64,000 nt of DNA. It comes from Propionibacteriaceae bacterium (GTDB lineage: Bacteria; Actinomycetota; Actinomycetes; Propionibacteriales; Propionibacteriaceae). Positions 52,916-63,722 of the stretch are shown piece after piece. A program made the position numbers and the translations under genes. The number at the start of each line of letters is the position of its first letter. Position 1 is the first letter of the stretch. Under the pieces are notes generated by a model that was not told the origin of the DNA, did no database searches, and was given only the letters and a program-made list of their open reading frames with translations. The DNA lies in contig WRIJ01000001.1 of NCBI GenBank assembly GCA_009782785.1, forward strand, positions 124,001 through 188,000, written 5' to 3'.

Positions 52916-54099
52916 GATTTGGTTCTCTTTGCCCGCGATTTCTTTGTTGGTTGAACGCGGACATACCCATCAACGTGTTCTGCTGAGACGACTTCGAGGG
53001 AAGCTGGGACCGTCTTGGTGGGTGCCACCTTTTTCACAGCTGCAGCTTCAGCTTTGTCAATCTTCTCGCGCTTCTTGGCTACTCTTTGAGCCTGGAGTTT
53101 CATCTCAGGTTCTCTCATCTTGAGTTGCACCAATAAAGGAGTGGCAATGAACAACGACGAATAAGCCGCGATGATCATCCCAACAAACAAAGCAAGACCA
53201 ATGTCTTCCAAGGGTCCTGACCCGAGGACGAATGCTCCCGTGAAGAGGATCGCAGCCACAGGAAGAACACCAATCACAGTGGTGTTAATCGAGCGTACAA
53301 GCACCTGGTTGACAGACTTGTTGGCTGCCTGGGCATAAGTTAATTTGTGGTCATCCAAGTGAGCTGTATTCTCGCGAATCTTATCGAAGACCACCACGGT
53401 GTCATAGAGTGAATACCCGAGAATCGTGAGCAAACCAGTGACCGTAGCTGGAGTCACAGTGAAACCAACCAAAGCATAGATTCCAACGGTGATGATCATG
53501 TCATGGAAGAGTCCAACTAATCCTGTGACTGCCATCTTCCAGTCACGGAAATACACCGACATGAGCACAGAAACTAGGACCAAGAAAACCACCAGGGCAA
53601 TGATGGCCTGCTTAGTCACCTGCCCGCCCCAGGCACCTGATATCTGAGAAGAATCAACAGTATCGAGGTCCACCCCGGCTGTGGATGCTAGGGCCTGGCG
53701 AATTTTTGCTTGTTCTTCAGGGGTCAAGGAACGAGTCTCCACCGCAACACGGTTGGAACCAATAGTGGTCACTGTTGTGGCATCGAGGTTGGATACCCCA
53801 GAGGACATGACCGCTTCGCGGAAGGTGGGCACACTTTGCTCGGAAATCTGCTCGACACTCACTGTGAATTTCGAGCCACCACGAAACTCAATACCGAGCT
53901 CTAAGCCACGGAAAATCAATGCCCCAATAGCCACCAGAATGAGGATCGCTGAGATGGCATACCAGCGCCTCCATCTGGGGACAAACTCATAGGAAATCTG
54001 GCCAGCCCACAGCTTGTGAGCAAAACTTGTCTTAGCTGCGCTTGGTTCAACAACTGTGTCTTCAACCATGTCTACAACGCTTTCTGCCGTTTTTGCCAT
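52912..54099 (-). CDS. secF: Protein translocase subunit SecF
   Basis: Works with SecD and YajC to pull secreted proteins through SecYEG using the proton motive force. Six membrane helices are arranged in the SecF pattern. The motifs LEIGIEFRGGSKFTV-like GLELGIEFRGG, GLFHDMIITVGIYALVGF, GYSLYDTVVVFDKIREN and NQVLVRSINTT are all present. A basic C-terminal tail of about 80 residues (Lys/Arg/Pro rich) is longer than in E. coli, as usual in actinobacteria. It starts one base after secD. Confidence 0.96.
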   Translation of the reverse strand: MAKTAESVVDMVEDTVVEPSAAKTSFAHKLWAGQISYEFVPRWRRWYAISAILILVAIGALIFRGLELGIEFRGGSKFTVSVEQISEQSVPTFREAVMSSGVSNLDATTVTTIGSNRVAVETRSLTPEEQAKIRQALASTAGVDLDTVDSSQISGAWGGQVTKQAIIALVVFLVLVSVLMSVYFRDWKMAVTGLVGLFHDMIITVGIYALVGFTVTPATVTGLLTILGYSLYDTVVVFDKIRENTAHLDDHKLTYAQAANKSVNQVLVRSINTTVIGVLPVAAILFTGAFVLGSGPLEDIGLALFVGMIIAAYSSLFIATPLLVQLKMREPEMKLQAQRVAKKREKIDKAEAAAVKKVAPTKTVPASLEVVSAEHVDGYVRVQPTKKSRAKRTKS

Positions 54100-54100
54100 G

Positions 54101-55795
54101 TCAGCCCTCCTTCACTATCTGGCGAGCTCCGAGCCTGGAGCGCTTGGTTGATTCAACACCGAGGCGTGAAGCTTCAAACCCTGACCACTTCTTACCTTGA
54201 CCAAAGAACTTCGTGCGCACCAAGAGCGACATCAATGGTTTGGTGAAGAAGAAAATCAATCCAAGGTCAACCAGGGTCGTCATGCCTAAGGCGAATGCGA
54301 ACCCTTTCACCGCACCGATAGACAAGATAAACAACACCACTGCTGACAAAATGGTCACCGAGTCAGCGATGACAATCGTACGCCGTGCCCGCTCCCATCC
54401 AGTCTCGACGGCGGTACGAATACTCTTACCTTCACGAGCCTCGTCACGTACTCTCTCGAAGAAGATGACGAAAGAGTCAGCCGTAATACCAATGGCAACG
54501 ATGACACCAGCGAGACCAGGGAGGGAGACCGCCATTCCTATTGACCCCCCCAGCAGACATAGCAGCGAATAAACCGCGATACCAGCCATCACCAGTGAGG
54601 CAACGACCACGACAGTGAGTCCACGGTAGTAGAGCAAACAGAAACCGATGACGAGCAGCAATCCAATGCCCCCAGCAATGAGGCCAGCAAAGAGTTGGTC
54701 TTTGCCCAAGGTTGCTGACACAGACTCAGCTTCACCAACATCGAATTCGAGGGGAAGAGCGCCATATTTCAACACATTGGCAAGATTATTCGCACTACTT
54801 TGAGTGAAATCTCCAGATATTTGGGCAGAGCCGTTAGGAATAGTGTTCTCCACTTTTGGCGCTGAGATCACTTGGCCATCAAGAACAATGGCAAATTGGT
54901 TCATCGGTTGGGTATTTTCTGCGGAAAGAATAGCCGTCGCTTCTCTAAACAATGTCGAACCCAAACCATCAAATTCTAATCTGACAATCCAACTAATCTC
55001 ATTGTCTGGAATGGCGGCATCAGCTCTTTTGACGAGGGTTCCCTCAATGATCATTGGGCCCAGAAGATATTTTGCCGTAGGGTCTCCCGGTTTGGAGTCT
55101 CTCGCACAAGCGATCAGTGGTGCATCAGGACCAGTGGGCAACTCTTCTGGAGGTGGACTACCACACTCGAAATCCTGGAAATACTGCTCGTAGTCGAGGG
55201 CGGAGTCTTTGTAATTCCACGCCATGTCGGCTTTCAGAAACTCCACTCGCTCCGACTCAGAAAGTTTGGCGAGTTGTTCCAGTGGAGTGTCTTCTGGTTC
55301 TTCACCTGAAGCTTCGGGATTGTCCTCTGCTTTGGTGTCAGTGTTGTTGTCTTCTGTTTCTGGAGTCGGGGCTGTAGGAAATTCGGTGGCCTGGAGTTCA
55401 TCATAGGCAGCAGTCCAATCCTGGAGATGGACTCGACGAAACTCTAGTCGAGCTGTTTGGCCCACCATCTCAGTGAGCACATCTCCTTGGACATTGGGGG
55501 CTGTCACAGTGATCTGGTTGTTTCCACTTGTGGTGACACTCACTTCACCAACACCGAGCGAGTTCACTCGCTGCTCAATAATTGTCCGTGCTTGGTTCAG
55601 GTTGTCTTGGTTGACTCCACCAGAACCAGAGGACCTGACGGTCAAATTAATCGTTGTTCCACCGCTGAGATCTAACCCCAGTTTTGGTGTCCACGTCTGA
55701 GAAAAAGCCATGATAGCTATCATCAAACCAAGGACAATGAATAGACCGAGGATAGTCATCCCCGGCCGACGACGGCGAGTTGTGGCTTTTGGCAC
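54101..55795 (-). CDS. secD: Protein translocase subunit SecD
   Basis: Partner of SecF in protein export. The first helix (about 15-32) is followed by the large outer P1 domain (LGLDLSGGTTINL signature) and five helices near the C-terminus with GLIAGGIGLLLVIGFCLLYY, GITADSFVIFFERVRDE and ALGMTTLVDLGLIFFFTKP. An acidic insertion of about 35 residues in P1 (around 150-185, DNNTDTKAEDNPEASGEEPE) is specific to this lineage. The 564-residue length is normal for actinobacteria. Confidence 0.96.
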   Translation of the reverse strand: MPKATTRRRRPGMTILGLFIVLGLMIAIMAFSQTWTPKLGLDLSGGTTINLTVRSSGSGGVNQDNLNQARTIIEQRVNSLGVGEVSVTTSGNNQITVTAPNVQGDVLTEMVGQTARLEFRRVHLQDWTAAYDELQATEFPTAPTPETEDNNTDTKAEDNPEASGEEPEDTPLEQLAKLSESERVEFLKADMAWNYKDSALDYEQYFQDFECGSPPPEELPTGPDAPLIACARDSKPGDPTAKYLLGPMIIEGTLVKRADAAIPDNEISWIVRLEFDGLGSTLFREATAILSAENTQPMNQFAIVLDGQVISAPKVENTIPNGSAQISGDFTQSSANNLANVLKYGALPLEFDVGEAESVSATLGKDQLFAGLIAGGIGLLLVIGFCLLYYRGLTVVVVASLVMAGIAVYSLLCLLGGSIGMAVSLPGLAGVIVAIGITADSFVIFFERVRDEAREGKSIRTAVETGWERARRTIVIADSVTILSAVVLFILSIGAVKGFAFALGMTTLVDLGLIFFFTKPLMSLLVRTKFFGQGKKWSGFEASRLGVESTKRSRLGARQIVKEG

Positions 55796-55803
55796 GGAGC
55801 CCC

Positions 55804-56232
55804 CTATTTCTTCTTGTCGTTCTTCTTCGACGGTGTGTCGATGGTTATGTCGTCTACAGCAGTGTCTGTCTCTTCTGGTGCAGCAAAAGATGCATCCTCG
55901 TATGGGGTGAATCCTGGTGAATCACCGACATTCTCCTGGAGTGCTGCATCATTATCGGAATACTCAAATTCGTCATCATCGGGAGAAACGACACCACGTA
56001 CCGAGTTGCGAAGCACAGTGAGGTCAACACCAGGAGAAACTTCAATGACGATCTGGCGCTGGCCAAGGTGGCGAATAGTCCCAAAGACTCCAGAACCGAG
56101 CAGTACTCTATTTCCAATTTCCAAGGAATCCTGCATCTGTGCTTGCTGGAGTTGCTGTTGGCGGGTTGGGCGGAGCATGAAGAAATACATTAGTGCTCCA
56201 AAACCCACGATAAGCACAAACATTTCGATCAT
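55804..56232 (-). CDS. yajC: Preprotein translocase subunit YajC
   Basis: Small Sec accessory protein, 142 residues. One membrane helix (FVLIVGFGALMYFFMLRP, about 5-22) is followed by the KQQ-like motif RPTRQQQLQQAQMQ, a conserved beta domain (LEIGNRVLLGSGVFGTI) and an acidic tail of about 55 residues. The ATG at 56232 has CAGGAGTG upstream; longer frames were rejected because they only run into ruvB. The order ruvB-yajC-secD is standard. Confidence 0.9.
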   Translation of the reverse strand: MIEMFVLIVGFGALMYFFMLRPTRQQQLQQAQMQDSLEIGNRVLLGSGVFGTIRHLGQRQIVIEVSPGVDLTVLRNSVRGVVSPDDDEFEYSDNDAALQENVGDSPGFTPYEDASFAAPEETDTAVDDITIDTPSKKNDKKK

Positions 56233-56278
56233 GTTTTTGCACTCCTGACAGACAAAACCTTTATTAACCTCAGCAAGC

Positions 56279-57340
56279 CTACCGCGAGTTGGCCCTAGAC
56301 ACGGAATTGTCCGCCTCAGTGTTCGAGAAGAGATCACCTTGTACAGGTGCGGTCATACCCAGATGTGCGAAACCTTGGGCTGTCGCTACACGCCCACGAG
56401 TGGTTCTCATCAAAAAACCCAGGCGAACAAGGAAAGGTTCTGCTACCTCGGCAACAGTCTCCGCCTCTTCTCCCACAGCGATCGCTAGGGTTGCTAGACC
56501 CACAGGCCCGCCACCAAACTTCTTGCATACTGCCCCCAGCACTTCACGGTCAAGGCGATCGAGACCTAAGCGATCAACTTCAAACAGGTCAAGACCTTGT
56601 TCGGCAACCCCACGGTTGACCGCTCCTGTTCCACGGACTTGGGCAAAATCTCGTACTCGGCGAAGGAGACGATTAGCAATACGCGGTGTTCCCCGCGAAC
56701 GCGAGGCAATAACTTCACACCCATCCACGTCAATATCAATCTCTAACACGTGTGCTGAGCGCTCAACAATCTGTTCGAGGGTGTCATCATCATAGTAATC
56801 CAGTTGTGCTGTGAACCCGAAGCGATCTCTTAGAGGTGACGGGAGAAGACCCACCCGCGTTGTCGCCCCAACGAGGGTGAAAGGGGGGATCTCAAGAGGA
56901 ATCGCTGTTGCACCTGGACCTTTGCCCACCACCACATCAACACGGAAATCTTCCATAGCTAAATACAGCATTTCCTCTGCCGGGCGAGACATGCGATGAA
57001 TTTCATCAAGGAAGAAAACTTCGCCATGGCTCAGCCCGGACAAGATGGCAGCCAAGTCTCCAGCATGTTGGATTGCGGGTCCCGAAGAGATACGTAAAGG
57101 TGCCCCCATTTCCTGGGCAATAATCATCGCAAGAGTGGTCTTCCCTAACCCTGGAGGCCCACTGAGCAACACATGATCGGCTACGCCGGAACGCTTTTTG
57201 GCAGCATCCAAAACCAAACTCAGTTGGTCAACCACCCGAGCTTGGCCCAGAAACTGGGTGAAGTCATGGGGGCGAAGTTTAGCCTCGACGGCTCTGTCCT
57301 CATCAAGAGCACCAGGGGTCAGCGCTGAGTATTCTTCCAT
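56279..57340 (-). CDS. ruvB: Holliday junction branch migration helicase RuvB
   Basis: Hexameric AAA+ motor that drives branch migration with RuvA. The 353 residues show the N-terminal [19 protein letters not shown], Walker [15 protein letters not shown], Walker [11 protein letters not shown], sensor 1 [12 protein letters not shown] and the arginine-finger SPLRDRFG, and a winged-helix C-terminus ([13 protein letters not shown]). The start overlaps the ruvA stop by one base (TGATG). Confidence 0.97.
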   Translation of the reverse strand: MEEYSALTPGALDEDRAVEAKLRPHDFTQFLGQARVVDQLSLVLDAAKKRSGVADHVLLSGPPGLGKTTLAMIIAQEMGAPLRISSGPAIQHAGDLAAILSGLSHGEVFFLDEIHRMSRPAEEMLYLAMEDFRVDVVVGKGPGATAIPLEIPPFTLVGATTRVGLLPSPLRDRFGFTAQLDYYDDDTLEQIVERSAHVLEIDIDVDGCEVIASRSRGTPRIANRLLRRVRDFAQVRGTGAVNRGVAEQGLDLFEVDRLGLDRLDREVLGAVCKKFGGGPVGLATLAIAVGEEAETVAEVAEPFLVRLGFLMRTTRGRVATAQGFAHLGMTAPVQGDLFSNTEADNSVSRANSR

Positions 57341-57936
57341 CAGGACCTCGCTAAGGATTGAAGGGCTGCCCTCATGAGAACGGAGACAGTGACCTCAGGT
57401 GTTGCAGCAAGTTCAGTAATCGACTCCCAGGCATTCTCAGCATCCTTCGATGAGTACCCCAAACCTTGGAGTCCATCAATGACTTGCTCATGAAGATGAT
57501 GGGGACTCGAGCTTAGGGAAGAAACAGCCAGCCCAAGATCAAGGGTCTTGTCTTTCAATTCAAGAATCATTCGTGAGGCTGTTTTCGTACCCAATCCTGG
57601 GATCTTAGTCAAAGAGACAGCGTTCTCTGCTCGAATGGCCGTGGTGAGATCTCCCGCACTCATGTGCGCAACGATACTCAAAGCCAGTTTGGGTCCTATT
57701 CCTGACACTGACTGAACAAGCAAAAAGGACTGTCGCTCCACTTCTTGGGAAAACCCATAGAGGGTCAAGGCATCCTCGCGTACCACCAAAGCAGTAAAAA
57801 GTCGCGTCGTTGCTCCCACCTGGAGCCCGGCTGAGGTGCCTGGCGTGCACAGAATATGGAAACCCACTCCAGAGACATTCATCACCACAAAGGTTCCAGA
57901 GTTGTCAACGATTTCTCCAGTTAATTGCGAAATCAT
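57340..57936 (-). CDS. ruvA: Holliday junction DNA-binding protein RuvA
   Basis: Tetrameric junction-binding partner of RuvB, 198 residues. Domain I is an OB fold ([22 protein letters not shown]), domain II has two helix-hairpin-helix motifs ([12 protein letters not shown] and [18 protein letters not shown]), and domain III (about 150-198) binds RuvB. One-base overlaps with ruvC and ruvB show tight coupling in a ruvCAB operon. Confidence 0.96.
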   Translation of the reverse strand: MISQLTGEIVDNSGTFVVMNVSGVGFHILCTPGTSAGLQVGATTRLFTALVVREDALTLYGFSQEVERQSFLLVQSVSGIGPKLALSIVAHMSAGDLTTAIRAENAVSLTKIPGLGTKTASRMILELKDKTLDLGLAVSSLSSSPHHLHEQVIDGLQGLGYSSKDAENAWESITELAATPEVTVSVLMRAALQSLARS

Positions 57937-58487
57937 CAGCCTACCTTTCGTGCAGCAACCACCTGGGCCCAGGATTGGTAGGAACGCCCTGAGGTGAGAT
58001 TGGTGAGTTTCTCACTGATCGAACCTCGCCAGCAATGGCAGATTGCCAAAGCCACAGCATCAGCAGCATCAGCAGGTTGGGGAGGAGAATCGAGATGGAG
58101 GATCCGCGACACCATGAGCCCCACCTGCTTCTTGTCAGCCCTTCCTGATCCAGTGATGGCTGCCTTGACTTCCGAGGGTGTGTGTTGGTGAACATCCAAG
58201 TGATGGCGAGCAGCCACAAGCATAGCCACCCCCGCGGCCTGTGCTGTCCCCACCACAGTCATGAGATTGTGCTGAGCAAAAACACGCTCAATGGCAACAC
58301 CATCAAGACGATGAGAGGAAATCCAGGTCTCAATCCCCTCTTCAATGGCTAATAACCGCCGAGAAATATCCATCGATGATGGAGTATGAATAACCCCTGC
58401 TTCGATGAGACTGGCCCTTCCCGGGGTGCCCTCAATCACACCCAATCCACACCGTGTGAGACCAGGATCAACACCAAGGATCAGCAT
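57936..58487 (-). CDS. ruvC: Crossover junction endonuclease RuvC
   Basis: Resolves Holliday junctions by symmetric nicking. The 183-residue RNase H fold has the catalytic acidic residues in LGVDPGLTRCGLGV, VAIERVF, and DAADAVALAICH. GGAGGT lies seven bases before the ATG. First gene of ruvCAB, 81 bases after the yebC stop. Confidence 0.96.
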   Translation of the reverse strand: MLILGVDPGLTRCGLGVIEGTPGRASLIEAGVIHTPSSMDISRRLLAIEEGIETWISSHRLDGVAIERVFAQHNLMTVVGTAQAAGVAMLVAARHHLDVHQHTPSEVKAAITGSGRADKKQVGLMVSRILHLDSPPQPADAADAVALAICHCWRGSISEKLTNLTSGRSYQSWAQVVAARKVG

Positions 58488-58568
58488 CGTACCTCCAGAA
58501 CACCTGTTCGAAGGTTAGCGGTCTTTATCGAGCACCGATGGTGATACACGCCGAAGAAGGTGAATTAT

Positions 58569-59342
58569 TCACTCCTCTTCGGCAAGTTGTGCCTCAATTT
58601 CGCTAGAAACCTCTTCATTGGAATAAACCTCTTGAACATCATCACAGTCATCGAGAGCATCGAGGAGCTTGAGTAGTTTGCTCGCCGTGTCAACGTCATC
58701 AACTGAAGAAGTAAAGGAGGGAAGGAAAGCTGTATCAGCAGATTCGTAGTCAAGACCAGCGTTTTGAATGGCAGTACGTACCTCAACCAATTGGGTTGGA
58801 TCACAGATGATTTCCCAGTTTTCGGCTTCATCATTGATCTGATCAGGATCATAGTCCAAGGTGGCTTCCATGAGATCCAAGTCCGTGATCTCTTTGCCTT
58901 CTTGGGTTTTGGCCACCACAACGATTCCCTTACGTGAAAATACTCGAGCAACCGATCCAACATCCGCCATGGTTCCACCATTACGGGTCACAGCGACACG
59001 GACATCAGTAGCTGATCTATTGCGGTTATCGGTTAAGCACTCGATCAGGACTGCGACCCCACCAGGTCCATAGGCTTCATAGGTGATGGTGATCCAGTCC
59101 GCTCCCCCAGATTCGGCACCAGAACCCCTCTTGATGGCTCGCTCGATATTGTCAGCTGGGACCGAGGTTTTCTTCGCCTTCTGAACCGCATCATAGAGGG
59201 TTGGGTTACCCGCCAAATCACCGCCGCCGATCTTTGCTGCGACCTCAATATTCTTGATTAACTTGGCAAAGAGTTTGCCTCTCTTGGCGTCTATTGCTGC
59301 CTTCTTGTGTTTGGTTGTCGCCCACTTGGAATGACCACTCAT
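58569..59342 (-). CDS. yebC: YebC/PmpR family regulatory protein
   Basis: A 257-residue member of the YebC/TACO1 family, described both as a transcription regulator and, more recently, as a factor helping ribosomes through difficult stretches. The N-terminal [21 protein letters not shown] signature and the [14 protein letters not shown] and [19 protein letters not shown] segments are diagnostic. AAAGGA precedes the ATG. It lies between hisA and ruvC, the second being its usual neighbour. Confidence 0.95.
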   Translation of the reverse strand: MSGHSKWATTKHKKAAIDAKRGKLFAKLIKNIEVAAKIGGGDLAGNPTLYDAVQKAKKTSVPADNIERAIKRGSGAESGGADWITITYEAYGPGGVAVLIECLTDNRNRSATDVRVAVTRNGGTMADVGSVARVFSRKGIVVVAKTQEGKEITDLDLMEATLDYDPDQINDEAENWEIICDPTQLVEVRTAIQNAGLDYESADTAFLPSFTSSVDDVDTASKLLKLLDALDDCDDVQEVYSNEEVSSEIEAQLAEEE

Positions 59343-59368
59343 CGTTATCCTTTGTTCAAACTCGAGAA

Positions 59369-60124
59369 CTATTCTACAAAATCACTGTTGCGCAGCTCGT
59401 CAAGGGCTTCGCGTGCCGCCCCAGTTGCCTCGGCGAAACTGAAATTTTCCAGATAGAGAGCTGTTCCCACGATGACACCCTCAACTCTCGGTGTCAAAGG
59501 GATCAACGCCCGGATATCTGCAAGCTGGGCCACCCCTCCCGAGGCGATGATGGCAGCATCAGTAGCTCCACAGACCCTCTGGAGAAGATCGATGTTGACA
59601 CCTGTCAGGGTTCCATCCGCTTGGGTGTCTGTCACCACGATGCGACGGCATTCAGCGCGATTGAGGCGCCTCAACAGGCTCCAGAGATCACCGCTCGTGG
59701 CTGTCCATCCTCGCACAGCCAAGCGCTCTCCACGTACGTCGAGGGCCACCGCGACACGATCTTCGTAATGTCGGATGACTTCATCACACCAACCGGGGTT
59801 CTCCACTGCGGCTGTGCCAATGTTGACTCTTTCGCAACCGGTCGACAGAGCCCGCTCCAAAGTCTCATCATCGCGGATGCCGCCGGTTACTTCGATACGT
59901 AAATCGGAGTTTTCGACAATCTGGGCAATCACTTCGGCGTTTGAACCGCGACCAAAAGCCGCATCTAAGTCCACCAAGTGAAGCCACTGGGCTCCTTGCT
60001 CCTGCCAATGTTCGGCCATGTCCAAAGGGTCACCAAAGACCTTTTGACTACTAGAAATACCCTGTTCGAGTTGAACCGCTTTGCCGTACTGAATATCGAC
60101 GGCAGGAAAGATCGTGAAACTCAT
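59369..60124 (-). CDS. hisA: HisA/PriA-type phosphoribosyl isomerase
   Basis: Isomerises ProFAR in histidine synthesis; actinobacterial PriA also does the TrpF reaction of tryptophan synthesis. The 251-residue TIM barrel has the catalytic Asp10 (FPAVDI) and the second aspartate in [15 protein letters not shown], with GGIRDDETL and ASGGVAQL phosphate loops. PriA-like [16 protein letters not shown] is kept, and so are the Arg and Trp of VRGWTA. The normally conserved arginine of AVRLVQG (PriA Arg19) is Gln18 here. The ATG at 60124 overlaps the hisH stop (ATGA). Confidence 0.93.
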   Translation of the reverse strand: MSFTIFPAVDIQYGKAVQLEQGISSSQKVFGDPLDMAEHWQEQGAQWLHLVDLDAAFGRGSNAEVIAQIVENSDLRIEVTGGIRDDETLERALSTGCERVNIGTAAVENPGWCDEVIRHYEDRVAVALDVRGERLAVRGWTATSGDLWSLLRRLNRAECRRIVVTDTQADGTLTGVNIDLLQRVCGATDAAIIASGGVAQLADIRALIPLTPRVEGVIVGTALYLENFSFAEATGAAREALDELRNSDFVE

Positions 60125-60741
60125 GACTTCTCCAAACTCTTCACCCAAGTCCTGAGAAGGTCGAGACCTGCCTCACCAGATTTTTCAGGGTGGAATTGTG
60201 TCGATAATACTGGCCCATATTCGACAGCTGCGAGGAAAGGGACACCGCCGTGATGACACCATAATCCGAGAGCATTGTCGGGAATATCTTCGTTGCTCAA
60301 TGCGCCATAAGAGTGGACGAAATAGTACCTGTGTGTGTCAGGGAAGAATGTTGAGTGCAGGTCTCCACTGACCTCATTCCATCCCATATGGGGAAGTCGA
60401 CTTGTGGGAAGTTTCTCTACGACCCCTGGGTAGACTCCCACTCCTGGGCATGTTGTCCCGTGCTCAACCCCAGTAGAGAACAGCACCTGATGTCCCACAC
60501 AGATTCCCAGCAGCGGTGCCTGGTTATTGACACGAGTACGAATGATGTCGTCTCCTCCAGCGCTGCGAAGCTGATCCATGCACGCCGAAAAGGCCCCCAC
60601 TCCAGGAACAACGAGACCATCAGCATCGATAGCCTGTTGACGCTGTGAGGAGACTGTGACTGATGCACCACTGGTTTCGAGAGCTTTGACCACAGAATGC
60701 AGGTTTCCTGACCCGTAATCGAAGACAACAACCAGACTCAC
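60121..60741 (-). CDS. hisH: Imidazole glycerol phosphate synthase subunit HisH
   Basis: Glutaminase subunit that feeds ammonia to HisF. The 206-residue class I amidotransferase fold has [16 protein letters not shown] at the start, the nucleophile Cys in [12 protein letters not shown], and the His/Glu of the triad in [14 protein letters not shown]. It overlaps hisB and hisA by four bases each. Its partner hisF is not found after hisA or elsewhere in the window. Confidence 0.95.
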   Translation of the reverse strand: MSLVVVFDYGSGNLHSVVKALETSGASVTVSSQRQQAIDADGLVVPGVGAFSACMDQLRSAGGDDIIRTRVNNQAPLLGICVGHQVLFSTGVEHGTTCPGVGVYPGVVEKLPTSRLPHMGWNEVSGDLHSTFFPDTHRYYFVHSYGALSNEDIPDNALGLWCHHGGVPFLAAVEYGPVLSTQFHPEKSGEAGLDLLRTWVKSLEKS

Positions 60742-61346
60742 AAGGTACCTTTCGTGGAGGGGATACCTGACAGGCGATGATCAGGTGCGATCGCGGCGCG
60801 AAGTGCGCGAGCAAGGGCTTTATATTGAGCTTCAGCAATATGGTGAGGGTCACGACCACTCAAAACAGTGAGGTGGATGCACATCATCGCATTTGCTGCC
60901 AAAGCTTCAACAACGTGATGGGTCATGGACCCCACATAGGGAACACCTGATCCGCCAATGCGAGCATAGGTTTGCGCCTCTGGTTCACCTAAACACTGAG
61001 CATATGCCCGGCCAGAGATGTCCACCACACATTGGGCGAGAGCCTCATCGAGGGGTACGATGGCGTCACCAAACCGCGCGATACCGTACTTGTCCCCCAG
61101 TGCGCTCTTGAGGGCTTGTCCCAACCCAATCGCTGTGTCTTCAACGACGTGGTGCCCATCAACATGGACATCACCGGTGGCTTCAATCGACATATCGATC
61201 AGTGAATGCTTCGACAAGGCAGTCAACATGTGATCGTAGAAACCAACACCGGTCGAAATCGTTGACTCACCATTTCCATCAAGATCGATAGAAAGTTTTA
61301 TCGAGGATTCACTAGTGGTTCGCTCCACCGTAGCTGTCCTGGTCAT
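60738..61346 (-). CDS. hisB: Imidazoleglycerol-phosphate dehydratase
   Basis: Dehydrates imidazoleglycerol phosphate to imidazoleacetol phosphate. The 202-residue manganese enzyme has the two His-rich motifs [20 protein letters not shown] and [13 protein letters not shown], and [15 protein letters not shown]. It is the monofunctional dehydratase; the phosphatase part found in E. coli HisB is absent. Overlaps hisC and hisH by four bases. Confidence 0.96.
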   Translation of the reverse strand: MTRTATVERTTSESSIKLSIDLDGNGESTISTGVGFYDHMLTALSKHSLIDMSIEATGDVHVDGHHVVEDTAIGLGQALKSALGDKYGIARFGDAIVPLDEALAQCVVDISGRAYAQCLGEPEAQTYARIGGSGVPYVGSMTHHVVEALAANAMMCIHLTVLSGRDPHHIAEAQYKALARALRAAIAPDHRLSGIPSTKGTL

Positions 61347-62431
61347 GAACTCATCCTTTCCTTGGCTGCTATCGTCGACAAGGCTGCCATGAACTCATCC
61401 ATTTCTTCAGCCGTACCAATAGAGGTACGAAGATAGCTACCCACACCAGTGTCGCGTACGAGGATGCCCTGGTCAACCAATGCCTCCCACGTGTCGTGCG
61501 GGTTGGCGAAAGGCCCAAAGAGGAAGAAGTTAGCTTGAGAATCTTTCGCCTCCAAGTCGAGACCCCTCACCTGAGTCATGGTGGATTCACGCAAAGAGCG
61601 TAATTCTTCCACCTGGGCCATCATGGTGTCAGCATTATCCAGTGCAACCTCTGCAATGCCTTGAGTGATAGAGCTGAGGTGATAGGGCAAACGTACGATA
61701 CGTAGGGCATCAATGACTGCTGGGCAGGCAGCAACATATCCGACTCGAGCGCCAGCAAAAGCGAATGCTTTAGACATGGTGCGCACCACGAGCAGTCTCG
61801 GGTAGTGAGTCAGGAGTTCGAGGGCACTGGGCGCAGAAGAAAACTCTTGGTACGCCTCATCAACCACAACAATTCCTGGTGTGCGATCAAGGATCATCGT
61901 GATCACGCTCAAATCTGTGGTCACCCCGGTTGGATTGTCAGGACTGGCAATAGCCACCACATCATAAGGCCCTTCGTTGAGTGCCGTGTCAGCCACCTCG
62001 GCAGTGATCCGATAATCCTTGGTCTTGTTCGCCGTGACAAATTCGGTGTGGGAACCCCGGGCGTACTCGGGGTACATCGAGTAGCTGGGTGAAAAACTCA
62101 GCATCCTTCGACCTGGGCCACCAAAAGCCCCCAGAATCTGGCTCCAAATCTCATTAGACCCATTTGCTGCCCAGAGGTTCTCAGCTTGTAGGCCGTACCC
62201 GAGGTAGGAGCTGAGTTTCTCACGCAAGGTACGCACTTCCCGGTCGGGATAACGATTGATAGTAGAGCTGGCTGCAGCAACAGCCTTGCTCATCGCGACA
62301 CGAATCTCATCGGAGGGTGGGAACGGGTTCTCATTAGTATTCAACCGTACGCGGACATCGAGTTGAGGAGCCCCGTAGGGGGCAATCCCCTTCAGCTCTT
62401 CGCGAATAGGAAGCCCACGATCATCAGTCAT
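61343..62431 (-). CDS. hisC: Histidinol-phosphate aminotransferase
   Basis: PLP-dependent aminotransferase (class I/II fold), 362 residues. The PLP lysine is in [15 protein letters not shown], the cofactor Asn and Asp are in [11 protein letters not shown] and VVDEAYQEF, and [12 protein letters not shown] is the HisC N-terminal signature. It overlaps hisD by eight bases. Confidence 0.95.
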   Translation of the reverse strand: MTDDRGLPIREELKGIAPYGAPQLDVRVRLNTNENPFPPSDEIRVAMSKAVAAASSTINRYPDREVRTLREKLSSYLGYGLQAENLWAANGSNEIWSQILGAFGGPGRRMLSFSPSYSMYPEYARGSHTEFVTANKTKDYRITAEVADTALNEGPYDVVAIASPDNPTGVTTDLSVITMILDRTPGIVVVDEAYQEFSSAPSALELLTHYPRLLVVRTMSKAFAFAGARVGYVAACPAVIDALRIVRLPYHLSSITQGIAEVALDNADTMMAQVEELRSLRESTMTQVRGLDLEAKDSQANFFLFGPFANPHDTWEALVDQGILVRDTGVGSYLRTSIGTAEEMDEFMAALSTIAAKERMSS

Positions 62432-63716
62432 CGGTGCACCTCACAGCTATTGCTTGCCCGTGTCCGGGGAGATTTTCAGCCATGGCAAAGGTTTGCACTC
62501 CATCAGCGACTCGACGAAGACCGAGGCGAGAATAGGTAATGATGTGGACTGTTTTGTAGAAAGCCCGGGCAGTCAAACCAGAGGAGTGCCTGGCCGTACC
62601 TGACGTGGGAAGCACATGGGTGGAACCTGCCGAATAGTCACCCAAGGACACTGGTGAATACTCGCCCACAAAGATGGCACCAGCATTAGTGATCTTTGTC
62701 GCAACCTCATGGGCATCACGAGTATGGATTTCAAGGTGTTCAGCACCATAGGCATTGACGACATCAATACCCTGATCGATATCTCGTACGAGCATCATTG
62801 CTGATTGGGGCCCAGCTAATGCTGTCGTGATGCGCTCGGCGTGGAGGGATTGGGGCACCATGGTGGCCAATTCCTTCTCAACGTCTTCCACCAGTTGTTC
62901 ACTAGTGGTGACCAAAACAGAACCAGCGCCCGGATCATGTTCAGCTTGGCTCAGAAGATCAGCAGCAACAAAGGCCGGGGTGGCACTGTCGTCAGCGAGA
63001 AGAGCGATCTCGGTGGGGCCAGCCTCGGAATCTATCCCAACCAGACCTTTGACAAGGCGTTTCGCAGCGACAACATAGATGTTTCCTGGTCCTGTGATCA
63101 TGTCTACACTCTCACAGACTCCCTCGACCCCATAGGCAAACATCGCAATGGCCTGAGCACCACCCACAGCGTAAATCTCATCAACACCAAGCAGGTGGCA
63201 GAGAGCCAAGATGGTCGGATGGGGCAATCCATCCGGGCCAGGCGGGGAAGCAACTGCTAGCGACGTGACACCCGCAGCCTGGGCTGGAATGACATTCATT
63301 AATACAGATGATGCTAGGGGCGCCAAACCGCCGGGAACATACAGCCCAACGCGATTAACTGGAATAGATTTAATGGTGACCTCAGCACCTTCATCAACAT
63401 CAACAGTGATGGTATCAGCGAGACGCTCTTGAGCCGCGACAATTCGGCGCCTCTCGACAGCTTCCTCCATAGCCTGGCGCAATGAGGGATCGAGGGCCCC
63501 AGCGCATTCCTGAGCACGACCAGGGTCGACACGCAAAGACTCAGGGACAACACCATCGAATTTTTCAGAGAATTCCTTGATTGCTTCTTCACCGCGAACT
63601 CGTACTGCCTCACAAATCGGTGCGACAGCTTCGAGCCCCTGAGCTACGTCAAAGCTTCCCCGAGGTAGGACGTGGCTATAGTCTCCCATCAGGGATCTGC
63701 AGTCGATAATTTTCAC
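62424..63716 (-). CDS. hisD: Histidinol dehydrogenase
   Basis: Oxidises L-histidinol to histidine in two NAD+-dependent steps. The 430 residues include NRVGLYVPGGLAPLASSVLMN, the signature IDSEAGPTEIALLADDSATP, LLSQAEHDPGA with zinc ligands and the catalytic GDYSAGSTHVLPT region. The GTG start has no ribosome binding site but a TAGGAT box six bases before it, so the his message is probably leaderless. First gene of hisD-C-B-H-A. Confidence 0.95.
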   Translation of the reverse strand: MKIIDCRSLMGDYSHVLPRGSFDVAQGLEAVAPICEAVRVRGEEAIKEFSEKFDGVVPESLRVDPGRAQECAGALDPSLRQAMEEAVERRRIVAAQERLADTITVDVDEGAEVTIKSIPVNRVGLYVPGGLAPLASSVLMNVIPAQAAGVTSLAVASPPGPDGLPHPTILALCHLLGVDEIYAVGGAQAIAMFAYGVEGVCESVDMITGPGNIYVVAAKRLVKGLVGIDSEAGPTEIALLADDSATPAFVAADLLSQAEHDPGAGSVLVTTSEQLVEDVEKELATMVPQSLHAERITTALAGPQSAMMLVRDIDQGIDVVNAYGAEHLEIHTRDAHEVATKITNAGAIFVGEYSPVSLGDYSAGSTHVLPTSGTARHSSGLTARAFYKTVHIITYSRLGLRRVADGVQTFAMAENLPGHGQAIAVRCTDD

Positions 63717-63722
63717 CGCACT

